This document shows positions 8,787-17,900 of a stretch of 64,000 bases of DNA, in pieces. A program made the position numbers and the translations under genes. Origin of the DNA: Prevotella sp. (GTDB lineage Bacteria > Bacteroidota > Bacteroidia > Bacteroidales > Bacteroidaceae); the NCBI GenBank assembly GCA_017428055.1, contig JAFRRN010000057.1, positions 1 to 64,000 of the forward strand. The letters run 5' to 3'. A model generated the notes under the pieces. It was not told the origin of the DNA. It saw only the letters and a program-made list of their open reading frames with translations, and searched no databases. The stretch's first letter is position 1; each line of letters starts with the position of its first letter.

Positions 8787-11351
8787 TCAGAGTCTTTTTG
8801 ATTCAGCTTCACCCGCTGATGTTCCTTTATACTTGCTCTTCTTGGGGTTGAAGGAATAGGTGATGCTGAGCATCAGTTTTCGTGAATCCTGATTGCTGTA
8901 TTTATAGGCCACAACATCTCTTGCTTGTATTGACCACTCCTGGTTACGTGTATGGAAGATGTCGTTGGCAGAAAGATTGATTTGCAGTCGCTTGTTCAGG
9001 AAGTAGCGACGGACAGAGACGTCAATGCCCCAACGGCTGTGAAAATCATTAGCCATTTCGTGACCTCGCGTAAGACCAGTAATGTCGCAGGTTATCAGCC
9101 AGTCCTTATTAGGTATCAGCATGTTTTTGAAAGCAAACTCCCAGATGGGACGACTATAATCGTCACCGTACATCGTAAGCCATTGTTTGTTGACACCAGT
9201 GGTGATGGTTGGTTTCCATAAGCCAATGGTACGTGAAAAGGAAATGTAGGCAGTCAGCAGGGAATAGTCTTCATTGTGGGTAGAGAATATTAGTTGAGGG
9301 CTATCTTGGCTGTAGTGTTCCTTCGTATAGACATAGGCATCCTTCTTATATGTATAGCCGACATCGAGGATAAGCCCTTTCCAACCGAACATATATGATG
9401 CTGCATAGTTGTAGCAGTCGGCGAGTGTCGGATTGCCGCCCTCAACTTCGTATGGGCTGACATAGAGAAGTGATGAACGGAGCTGCTGATAGGCGGGACG
9501 AACAATGAATTGCTTATAGTCAAGCGCCATCGAAGTTTCTTTATTGAACTGCCATGACAACGAAAGGTCGGGAGATAGCGAGGACTGATTGCGGCTCACA
9601 TCGTAATCTTTCACATCATTCTGGTAATAGTCGAATTTAATGTTTTCCCATCTGAGCCCTACATTCAGAGTGAGTTTCCCGAAATCTTTTGTGAAGGTGG
9701 CAAATGCTGCGTATGCGTACTGCCTACTCTCGTTCTTTGATGAAGGGATATATGTGCTAACCTTGTTATTCAACATTGTATACTGCTGATGGTTGAAAGT
9801 GTAGCTATCCTCTGTTCCAACGTTTACTTGTCCTGTCAGAAGTGGAAACTGATAATAGATCTTGCCTGCCCAAAGAGTAGAGTGCATACCTGTTTGTGAG
9901 GGAACATTAATGGTATAGTCTGCGTAGGTGTTGCTTGTAAGGTTGTCGGCATGATGCCATGTATGAACATAACTACCGTCGAAATGGAAATGTTTGTCAT
10001 CGCGTATCTGGTAGTCATAGTATGTGGAGACGGTGTGCCGTTCTGCTCGTGAGAGGTTATGTATATGGTCTCCTATATCCAGATCATCCTTGTTTGCCAC
10101 ATGGTCCTCTTCAGATCCGTGGCTGTCGAAGGTGATGGGCGAGTTCACATAGTGATAGTAGCCTCCAAAAGACTGACCTTCCCTGTTGTAGTTGAATCCG
10201 CCCCTTGCATTCTTCGATGTGAAGGTTTGGTTTTCTGTGGCGGTGTGTAGGATGCTGTTGTTTTGTGTGCCAGCCCAATCGAATGTTGAGCCGTTTTGTC
10301 GGTAGTTGCGTGTGCCGCCGTCGTAGATATAGGCACTGCCGAACAGTTGCCAGTCACCCCAACTGTAACTCAGGTTGGCCTGTGCCAGTTCCTGCCAGAT
10401 GCGCTTTGCCTCAATCCGTCCTGCCAGCGTCCCACTCAATCCTTTGATGAATTTCTGTTTGGTCTGGATCTTGATGACCGAACGAATGGTGGAACCGTAT
10501 TCTGCTCCAGGCATTGTGATAATCTGTATGGTCTTGATATTGTCGCTCCGTAGTAGTTGGAGTTCCGATGCGTCACGTATCTTTCTGTTATCAATAAGGA
10601 TGAGAGGGGAGCCTTTGCCAAAAACCTCAATTGATTCGTCGCTCACATTCAGCAATGGCAGACGACTCAAAACATCGCGGGCATCTCCCACATTCGCGAG
10701 TTCTGTGTTGGCTATGTTAGCTGTCAGGATGCCATGCTTCATTGTGATTAATGGACGCTCGCCTTTTACCACAACGCCCTTCAATGTATAGTTGTCTAAC
10801 TGCATCCGTATTGTTCCCACTTCTGGCTGGTCACATATCTTGTAGATGGTCTTGTAACCGACGTAGGAGATGCGGGCGAGAACTTGTGCCTGTTCGTATG
10901 GGATAACGAAATAACCACTTTCGTTGCTGACACCACCACAGAGTAGGGTGGAGTCTGTGGGATTGAGGATGGCGATATTGGCATACGCTATAGGCTGCCC
11001 CAGTTCATCGATGATGGTTCCCGTCAGGTGTCGGTCTGCCTTGTGGGTACACTCCACAAAGATTTTCTTTCCCTTGGGGTTGCTGTCGTCCACAGTCATG
11101 CGAATAGGATAGAAGCCTATCATCTGCTGGATGGCATCGGGCAACGTCTTGCGGCTGACGGTGGTGGTAATGCGGAAATCCTCCAATTCGTTGTAGAGGA
11201 ACATGATGGTGTAGTCGGTCTGCTGCCCTGCGAGTTGCTTTAACGCATCGGAGAGCGACACATTATTATATTCGTGAGAGATGCGTTTCTGTGCCAGAAT
11301 ACTGACAGGCAGCAGCAAGGCAAGAAAAATGAGCAATAAATGTCTGTTCAT
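8787..11351 (-). CDS. STN-domain TonB-dependent outer membrane receptor (OMP_b-brl_3 type)
   Basis: An 854-residue exported protein with signal peptide MNRHLLLIFLALLLPVSILA. After it comes an STN domain (VSLSDALKQLAG to about residue 100), a carboxypeptidase-regulatory-like beta-sandwich (LTGTIIDELGQPIAYANIAI, about 108-195), a plug-like segment (about 195-300, with SPLILIDNRKI), then a long beta-barrel. STN domains transmit the ligand-bound state to a periplasmic anti-sigma factor, and exactly such a factor and its sigma lie directly upstream (gap 9 bp). No SusD gene is adjacent, so this is not a classical glycan-utilisation SusC/D pair. The ligand cannot be read from sequence. Confidence 0.85.
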   Translation of the reverse strand: MNRHLLLIFLALLLPVSILAQKRISHEYNNVSLSDALKQLAGQQTDYTIMFLYNELEDFRITTTVSRKTLPDAIQQMIGFYPIRMTVDDSNPKGKKIFVECTHKADRHLTGTIIDELGQPIAYANIAILNPTDSTLLCGGVSNESGYFVIPYEQAQVLARISYVGYKTIYKICDQPEVGTIRMQLDNYTLKGVVVKGERPLITMKHGILTANIANTELANVGDARDVLSRLPLLNVSDESIEVFGKGSPLILIDNRKIRDASELQLLRSDNIKTIQIITMPGAEYGSTIRSVIKIQTKQKFIKGLSGTLAGRIEAKRIWQELAQANLSYSWGDWQLFGSAYIYDGGTRNYRQNGSTFDWAGTQNNSILHTATENQTFTSKNARGGFNYNREGQSFGGYYHYVNSPITFDSHGSEEDHVANKDDLDIGDHIHNLSRAERHTVSTYYDYQIRDDKHFHFDGSYVHTWHHADNLTSNTYADYTINVPSQTGMHSTLWAGKIYYQFPLLTGQVNVGTEDSYTFNHQQYTMLNNKVSTYIPSSKNESRQYAYAAFATFTKDFGKLTLNVGLRWENIKFDYYQNDVKDYDVSRNQSSLSPDLSLSWQFNKETSMALDYKQFIVRPAYQQLRSSLLYVSPYEVEGGNPTLADCYNYAASYMFGWKGLILDVGYTYKKDAYVYTKEHYSQDSPQLIFSTHNEDYSLLTAYISFSRTIGLWKPTITTGVNKQWLTMYGDDYSRPIWEFAFKNMLIPNKDWLITCDITGLTRGHEMANDFHSRWGIDVSVRRYFLNKRLQINLSANDIFHTRNQEWSIQARDVVAYKYSNQDSRKLMLSITYSFNPKKSKYKGTSAGEAESKRL

Positions 11352-11360
11352 GGCAGTTGA

Positions 11361-11996
11361 CTATTCAACGATGATTTGGTTATCCTTCAGTGTGACGGTC
11401 AGACGCTCAAACTGGTTTAGGTCGCTGACAACCTGCTCAATGCCCAGCTGCGGATTCCACACAAAGCGGAATCGGAGTCCACGGGCTTCGTCGTTGACGA
11501 ATGCAACCTTGGCATTGTAGTGCGTGGCTATCTCTGGCAACATCTTCTCTAATGGGATGTTGTCGTAGATGACAGGTTGTACGATGACGGTATCTTTGAC
11601 AAGCGTATCGGCAGGGACGGTATTGGCGGATTGAGTCTCTTTTGTTATAATCTCAGTTTGCAGAGCCTCCTGCTTTTGGTTTTGCCGCACAATGTGTATA
11701 GCTGCAAAGGCGATGCCCGATACAAATAGTACGCCGATGAAAGAGGCAGCTATCTTCATCCATCCAAGACCTTGCCGTTTAGGCTGGAGTTTTTGGTTGA
11801 AATGTTGCCATGCGGCATCTATATCGATAGGTGTATGGCTTTGGCGATGTCGGCTACTACGCTTGGCTTCTATCATCAGGCGGTAGGTTTCGCGGGTATT
11901 TTCATCACGGTTGATGATGTCCTGGATTTCCTGCTCGGTGTATGCTTCTGGGTTGTCGAGCATTTCCAGTAGCTGGCGGATGTTGTTCGTTTCCAT
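11361..11996 (-). CDS. Anti-sigma factor with C-terminal DUF4974-like domain
   Basis: A 211-residue single-pass inner membrane protein. The cytoplasmic N-terminus (about 1-80) would bind the sigma factor. One membrane helix follows (WMKIAASFIGVLFVSGIAFA, about 80-100). The periplasmic end holds the DUF4974/STN-like module (NIPLEKMLPEIATHYNAKVA to the C-terminus). The central FecR beta-domain of standard anti-sigma factors is missing or reduced to a short linker of about 45 residues, which makes the protein about 100 residues shorter than typical FecR regulators. It lies 13 bp after the sigma gene and 9 bp before the STN receptor, the usual order for cell-surface signalling. Confidence 0.75.
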   Translation of the reverse strand: METNNIRQLLEMLDNPEAYTEQEIQDIINRDENTRETYRLMIEAKRSSRHRQSHTPIDIDAAWQHFNQKLQPKRQGLGWMKIAASFIGVLFVSGIAFAAIHIVRQNQKQEALQTEIITKETQSANTVPADTLVKDTVIVQPVIYDNIPLEKMLPEIATHYNAKVAFVNDEARGLRFRFVWNPQLGIEQVVSDLNQFERLTVTLKDNQIIVE

Positions 11997-12009
11997 TGTT
12001 GTTGTCGTT

Positions 12010-12492
12010 TTAATGTTTCTCGAAGTGAAGTCTGATTTGCTGGATGCCTTGCATGAGATACTTGTAGGTGGTATTCGGGTTCAGGCCAAGCCGACGGGCA
12101 ATCTCGCATACGGTCAGGTCTTCGTCGAAACGGAGGTGGAAAATGCTACGGTGCGTTTCATCCAGTTGACCGTCCACGTAGGCGGCAATGTCGTCGAGCC
12201 GTTCCAACCGTTTGTCAATGGGTTGGAGGTCGGCATCATCCTGTATGGGCATCAAGCCCTTTACTTTATCGTGTATCTGCATCTGTCTAATTCTGTTCAG
12301 ACACGCATTGCGAACAGCGGACAGCAGGTAACTTGCGTTCTTGGGTGGAATGTCACTGCGGGCCACTCGTAAGAAAATGTCTTGTACCACGTCCTCTGCC
12401 TCTTCGACATTACCCAGCAAGACCCTGGCCAGATGAGTCATCTCCCTGTAGTTTTGTCGGAAAAGCTGTTCAAGTATTCTCTGTTCAAGCAT
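12010..12492 (-). CDS. ECF RNA polymerase sigma factor
   Basis: A 160-residue sigma-70 family ECF factor. Region 2 is near the N-terminus (RQNYREMTHLARVLLGNVEE, then AEDVVQDIFLRVA), and region 4 is near the C-terminus (HRSIFHLRFDEDLTVCEIAR, LGLNPNTTYKYL) with a helix-turn-helix for -35 recognition. It is first in the sigma / anti-sigma / STN receptor series, so the likely role is to switch on the receptor genes when the receptor is engaged. No TAnnTTTG box was found in front of it, which fits autoregulation from an ECF-type promoter, but that is inference. Confidence 0.9.
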   Translation of the reverse strand: MLEQRILEQLFRQNYREMTHLARVLLGNVEEAEDVVQDIFLRVARSDIPPKNASYLLSAVRNACLNRIRQMQIHDKVKGLMPIQDDADLQPIDKRLERLDDIAAYVDGQLDETHRSIFHLRFDEDLTVCEIARRLGLNPNTTYKYLMQGIQQIRLHFEKH

Positions 12493-12741
12493 ATCAGTCT
12501 ATCCATATTTGCACCTCATTATTGGGGTACATCTATATATAAGACACTTTAGACCCATCATTATTTTATGGAAACCCCAACTTTTTTCATTTTTTCTTTG
12601 TTTTGTTATATAATTGTGGCGACATTGTCATTCCGCTCGGTTTTAATGGAATGTCATTAAGCTGTTCCGCCCTTTTCGTTAAATAATCCTAAACATTGTG
12701 GATTGTCAAGGTGTTAAAATGTCTATATCCAATAAAAATAT

Positions 12742-12749
12742 TACTTTTG
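12742..12749 (+). promoter_or_regulatory. -7 box for tRNA-Arg
   Basis: TACTTTTG matches TAnnTTTG and ends 10 bp before the tRNA 5' end. Confidence 0.5.
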
Positions 12750-12759
12750 CACACCATTT

Positions 12760-12834
12760 GGTTCCGTAGCTCAGTCGGATTAGAGCAACAGCCTTCTAAG
12801 CTGTGGGTCTTGGGTTCGAATCCCAACGGAATCA
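12760..12834 (+). tRNA. tRNA-Arg (anticodon TCT)
   Basis: Cloverleaf seen by eye: acceptor GGTTCCG pairs with CGGAATC (one G-U), anticodon stem ACAGC/GCTGT (12788-12792 and 12800-12804) with loop CTTCTAA, and T arm around GGTTCGAATCC. The anticodon TCT at 12795-12797 reads AGA/AGG arginine codons. CCA is not encoded. The flanking ABC transporter gene starts 58 bp downstream. Confidence 0.95.
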
Positions 12835-12892
12835 CTGTTTTTTGCCCTGGTATGTTTTCCATATCAGGTTTTTTTATAAAGAGTATTGGCGG

Positions 12893-13537
12893 ATGGATGT
12901 TATACGGTTCCAAGATGTATGTCCGAATGTGTTTGTGGGCATCCCTGACATGCCCTCCGGTGTTTGGGGGCGGCATCTGGAGTTCAAGAAAGGCGAGACG
13001 TATCTTGTCGAGGCAGGTAGCGGCAAGGGCAAGAGTACGTTTTGTAGCTACCTGCTGGGTTATCGTCGGGATTACCAAGGAAATATTTTCTTTGACGACA
13101 GCGATGTGCGGCGGCTTACGGTGGCTGGCTGGACTGCTGTCCGCCGCCGCCATGTCAGTTGCCTTTTCCAGGAATTGCGCCTGTTTCCCGAATTGACGGC
13201 GTGGGAGAATATTGAGGTAAAGAATCGCCTTACCCAATGGAAAAGCCGTGAGGAGGTGGGGAAGTGGTTTGTGCGAATGGGCATTGGTGACAAGATGGAC
13301 GCGAAGGTGGGCATGATGTCGTTTGGCCAGCAGCAACGTGTGGCGATGATTCGCGCCTTGGCACAGCCATTCGACTTCCTCCTTGCCGATGAGCCCATTA
13401 GCCATTTAGACGATGCCCATGCGGCATCTATGGGAGTTATCATGATGGAAGAGGTTCAAAGGCAAGGTGCCGGTGTCATCGTGACGAGCATTGGTAAGCA
13501 TTTTGACATGCGATATAGCGAGGTTGTTCATTTATAA
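12893..13537 (+). CDS. ABC transporter ATP-binding protein (partner of FtsX-like permease)
   Basis: A 214-residue ATPase. Walker A is EAGSGKGKST (first glycine replaced by alanine), the signature is SFGQQQR, and Walker B is FLLADEPISHLD. The size and motifs fit the LolD/MacB/FtsE group that energises FtsX-like permeases. I start at ATG 12893 (MDVIRFQDV), because the frame upstream runs through the tRNA. The FtsX-like permease follows 68 bp later on the same strand and is the likely partner. The exported substrate is unknown; lipoprotein or lipid handling is a family-based guess. Confidence 0.8.
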   Translation: MDVIRFQDVCPNVFVGIPDMPSGVWGRHLEFKKGETYLVEAGSGKGKSTFCSYLLGYRRDYQGNIFFDDSDVRRLTVAGWTAVRRRHVSCLFQELRLFPELTAWENIEVKNRLTQWKSREEVGKWFVRMGIGDKMDAKVGMMSFGQQQRVAMIRALAQPFDFLLADEPISHLDDAHAASMGVIMMEEVQRQGAGVIVTSIGKHFDMRYSEVVHL

Positions 13538-13605
13538 AGAGATGAAGATTTGAAAACTATGCGCCAGCCTTTTATTACCTTTTTACCCTATTACCTTTAA
13601 AAAAG

Positions 13606-14802
13606 ATGGGACAGGTTTGGAAATTACTTCGTGAACACATGAGCATCCATCAATTGGCAGGATTCTTCTTCGCCAACCTCTTGGGCATGTTCATCGTCTT
13701 GCTCTGCGTTCAGGCATATCACGACATCAGGCAGCTTTTCACCGCAGATGACAGTTTCCTGAAAGGGTCGTTTATGGTAGTCAACAAGCAGGTGAATGCC
13801 GCCGCCCTTTCCGGGCGGTCCAATTCGTTTTCGACGGACGAGGTGGAGGAGTTGCGGAGCCAGCCTTTCGTGAAGTCCTTGGGCATCTTTTCCTCTGCCA
13901 ACTACAAGGTTGACGCATTTTTGGGCATTCATGGAAAGAGGATTCTCAATGCGGAGCTATCTTTTGAGAGCGTTCCCGATGAGTTTGTTGACATCGACCC
14001 TCGGCAGTGGCAGTATCATGAGGGGGACCAGAATGTACCCGTCATCCTCCCGCGTACCTATATAACAATGTATAATTTTGGCTTTGCCCAGAGCCATTCG
14101 CTGCCCAAGGTAAGCGAGGGGTTATTGAGTATGGTCGATTTCGACATTTTTATCCAAGGCAATGGGCATGAGGGGCGTTATAAGGGTAAGGTCATTGGCT
14201 TTTCCAACCGCCTGAATGCCATCCTCGTTCCGCAATCATTCATGGACTGGAGCAATGGCTATTATGCCAACTCCGAACCTCCCCGTCCCTCTCGCATCAT
14301 CATGGAAACGGGGAATGCCGCCCATGAAAATATCGCCCAATATCTCGAAGGACATGGATATGAAGTGGACAATGGCAACCTTGATGCCGAGAAGACCCTG
14401 TTTTTCCTCCGCATGATGGTGATTGTAGTCATGGTGATAGGCCTGCTCATCTCGGCATTGAGCTTTTACATCTTGATGTTGAGCATCTATCTGTTGGTGC
14501 AAAAGAATGCCGACAAACTGGAAAACCTCCTTCTCATAGGCTATTCGCCCTCACAGGTGTCACGCCCATATATCCTGCTTGCCGTGGTGTTGAATGTGTT
14601 AGTACTGCTTGTGTCCTTGGTGGCATTGTGGTTTGTCCGGGATTATTACTTGGGTGTCATCGAGACTCTATACCCCGGTATGGAGCCCGCTACCATGTCT
14701 ATGTCCCTCCTCGTTGGCATGGGCCTGTTGTTGCTGGTGTGTTTGTTGGATTTCATGGCAATACGGGGTAAAATCAAGCATATTTGGCATTCTCATCAAT
14801 AA
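13606..14802 (+). CDS. FtsX-like ABC transporter permease
   Basis: A 398-residue inner membrane protein. The first membrane helix is at about residues 18-38 (FFFANLLGMFIVLLC). A large periplasmic domain follows, to about residue 265. Three more helices lie in the C-terminal third (MVIVVMVIGLLISALSFYIL, ILLAVVLNVLVLLVSLVAL, SMSLLVGMGLLLLVCLLDFM). This one-plus-three layout is the FtsX/MacB arrangement. The ATPase gene is immediately upstream. The pair forms a self-contained exporter or mechanotransmitter; no periplasmic adaptor is encoded next to it. Confidence 0.8.
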   Translation: MGQVWKLLREHMSIHQLAGFFFANLLGMFIVLLCVQAYHDIRQLFTADDSFLKGSFMVVNKQVNAAALSGRSNSFSTDEVEELRSQPFVKSLGIFSSANYKVDAFLGIHGKRILNAELSFESVPDEFVDIDPRQWQYHEGDQNVPVILPRTYITMYNFGFAQSHSLPKVSEGLLSMVDFDIFIQGNGHEGRYKGKVIGFSNRLNAILVPQSFMDWSNGYYANSEPPRPSRIIMETGNAAHENIAQYLEGHGYEVDNGNLDAEKTLFFLRMMVIVVMVIGLLISALSFYILMLSIYLLVQKNADKLENLLLIGYSPSQVSRPYILLAVVLNVLVLLVSLVALWFVRDYYLGVIETLYPGMEPATMSMSLLVGMGLLLLVCLLDFMAIRGKIKHIWHSHQ

Positions 14803-14850
14803 AATTGTCTTTTTTAGGTGTAATTATAACATTATTATATTTATTTTGCG

Positions 14851-14858
14851 TATTTTTG
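14851..14858 (+). promoter_or_regulatory. -7 box for the TonB receptor/OmpA fusion gene
   Basis: TATTTTTG, 52 bp before the ATG at 14911. It gives this large gene a promoter separate from the permease gene. Confidence 0.45.
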
Positions 14859-14910
14859 CACTCGAAAGATAACGTTATTATTTTTATTAATCAATATTAT
14901 TTCAAACGAC

Positions 14911-17900
14911 ATGCAGAAAAGATTATTCTTTCTGGTTGCGGCAATGATGGTGTTCACCACCATGGTCGCACAGATTACCACGTCTACCATGACAGGTAAG
15001 GTAACTGAAGCCACGCCCGATGGGGTAGCCATCATCGGAGCCACGGTGCAGGCCGTCCATGAACCTTCGGGTACCCGTTACGCTACCGTTACGAATAGCG
15101 ACGGACGATTCGACATCCAAGGTATGCGCACGGGCGGTCCTTACTCGGTCACAGTCTCTTACATTGGGTACCAGACCAAGGTTCTCAAGGAGATTACACT
15201 CCAGTTGGGTGAGACCTACAACCTCTCCGTCTGGCTTTCAGAGGATGCTAACGAGTTGAATGAGGTGTTAATCACCGCTGCCGCCTCCAAGTTCGCCGCA
15301 GAGAAGACAGGTGCTACCACCAACATTTCCAACTTACAGATGATGAGTATGCCTACGGTGACACGTGGCATCAGCGACATCGCCAAGCTCTCACCCTACG
15401 CTAATGGTATGAGTTTTGCGGGTGGCGACGGACGTTCCACGAACTTCACCATCGACGGTGCCAACTTCAACAACAATTTCGGCCTGTCTGCCAACCTCCC
15501 CGGTGGCGGTAATCCCATCTCGCTCGATGCTATCGAGGAGGTCCAAGTGGTGGTTGCTCCTTTCGATGTGCGCCAGACAAATTTCATTGGCGGTGGCATC
15601 AATGCCATTACCAAGTCGGGTACCAACACCTTTAAGGGTACGGCGTATGTCTATTACCGCGACCAAGACTTGCGTGGCAACCGCATCAACCATATCGATC
15701 TCGGCGCCCGTGCCGACGAAGCCCATAAGACGTATGGCTTCACCTTGGGTGGTCCGATCTGGAAAAACAAGCTCTTCTTCTTCGTCAATTACGAGAAGGA
15801 GGTCATTCCCGGCGAGGTCATTAAGTATCGTGCCCGTCAAGATGGCGAGGCTGCCGGTGGTATGGTGTCGCGCACGACGCTCTCCGATATGCAGAAAGCC
15901 TACAATTACCTGGTTAACACATACGGTTACGACCCTGGGTCGTACACCAATTTCCCCGCCGACGAATCGAATGAGAAGGTTCTGGCGCGTGTAGACTGGA
16001 ATATCACAGACCGCCACCACCTCGCCGTGCGTTTCAACAACACGAAGAATGTGGCATGGAATGCCCCCAATGGCAACTCCGCCGACTTCCTCTCTGGCTC
16101 CGCAGCCCGTCTGAACAACACCTACCGCGTGGGAACCCAGTCCATGGCTTTCGCCAATTCCATGTATTCGATGGAGAATAAGGTGCAGTCTTGGTCTGCC
16201 GACTTGAACAGCCGCTTCACCAATAGCATCTCTAACCAGTTGCTCTTCACCTATACCAACATCGAGGATGTGCGTGGCAGCAACTCTTCCATCTTCCCAT
16301 TCATCGACATCATGAATGGCCTGAACGCCGATGGCAACCAGATTTTGGAGCCTTACATGTCGGCTGGCTATGAGCTTTTCTCGTATAATAATGGTGTACA
16401 CAACAAGATAACCAACATCACCGACAACTTCACATTCTACCTCCCCAAGCATAAGATTACCGCCGGTGTGAATTTTGAGCACCAATATGCCAACAATGCT
16501 TACATGCGCGAGGGTACGGGCTATTACCGCTATCGCTCACTGGATGAGTTCCTGTCGGGAGCGGCACCGGAGACAGTGGCATTCACCTACGGTTTCAATG
16601 GCGTTTCCAACCCCAATGCACAGGTCACATTCAACCAGTTGGGCCTCTATGCACAGGACGAATGGAACATGACCGACCGCTTCAAACTCTCTTTCGGCGC
16701 ACGTTTCGACAACCTCATGTTCGACAATAAAGACCTACAGCGCAACAATGCCATCTATGCCCTTGACTTCCGCGACGGCAAGAAGGTGGACACCGGCCTC
16801 TGGCCCAAGTCGAATTGGCAGATCTCCCCGCGTTTGGGATTCACCTGGGACGTGAAAGGCGACAAGACCCTCAAGGTGCGTGGCGGTACGGGCATCTTCA
16901 CGGGACGCCTGCCATTGGTGTTCTTCACCAACATGCCCACCAACGCCTCCATGGTGCAGTTGACGCAAGTCTATGGTACGAAGTACAAGGCTGGCAAAGA
17001 TAGCGATGGTCGCCCCGTCGGTGTGGTGACCTATCGTGATGCCGAGCTCGACCAGTTCGCTGGCAAGATGATCACCACCGTGGACGAGTTAATCCAGAAG
17101 ACAGGCGTTCCCACCACCAATGAGAACTATCACGTGGCAGGAAGCAAGATCTCCGGCGTGGATTCCGACTTCAAGATGCCGCAAGTATGGAAGTCTTCGA
17201 TTGCAGTGGACTATCGCTTGCCCGTCTCCTTCCCATTGACCCTTACGGGAGAATTCATCTATACCAAGAACATCAACGCCGTGACCATCGACAACATCAA
17301 CATCATGAATCCCGATGACACGTGGCAACGGTTTGCCGGTGCTGATAACCGCTTGAGATACCCCTCTACATATAACATCGTGAAAGGGAAGAATGCGGTC
17401 ATGCTGACCAACACCTCCAAAGGACATGGATATACAGCCAACGTGACGTTAAACGCCGAGCCCGTCAAGGACTTGAACATCATGATGGCCTACACCCATA
17501 CCGAAATGAAGGAAATATCGGGTATGCCCGGTTCAGATCCCGTCTCCACATGGCAGGGCATGATTACGGTCGATGGCCCCAACAACGCCACCGTGCAACG
17601 CTCGCAGTATGTCATCCCCAACAAGGTGATCGCGTCTGTCAACTATTACATCCCCTTCCGCCACAAGGGACTGCTTCGCGGCACACACCTCAACTTGTTC
17701 TACACGGGATATAAGTACGGCAGCTACAGCTTCTGCTATACCAACGACATGAACGGCGACGGACTGAGCAACGACCTCATGTATATCCCCGCCAACGACA
17801 ATGAGATACAGATTGGCTCCATCGATGCCGACGGCAATTTTGTGAATGATGCCACACAGCGGGCCGCATTCTGGGCTTTTGTCAACCAGGATAGCTACCT

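Noticed and set aside
8787-11351. SusC of a polysaccharide-utilisation locus
   Set aside because: No SusD gene adjacent; domain order is STN / OMP_b-brl_3 with sigma/anti-sigma partners.
12803-12892. Longer N-terminus for the ABC ATPase gene reaching into the tRNA
   Set aside because: The upstream codons fall inside tRNA-Arg; ATG 12893 gives the normal ATPase start.
15391-16485. Long open frame (364 codons) on the minus strand opposite the TonB receptor gene
   Set aside because: It lies entirely within a clearly coding receptor, its translation is low in family-like motifs, and similar shadow frames occur opposite other GC-rich genes.
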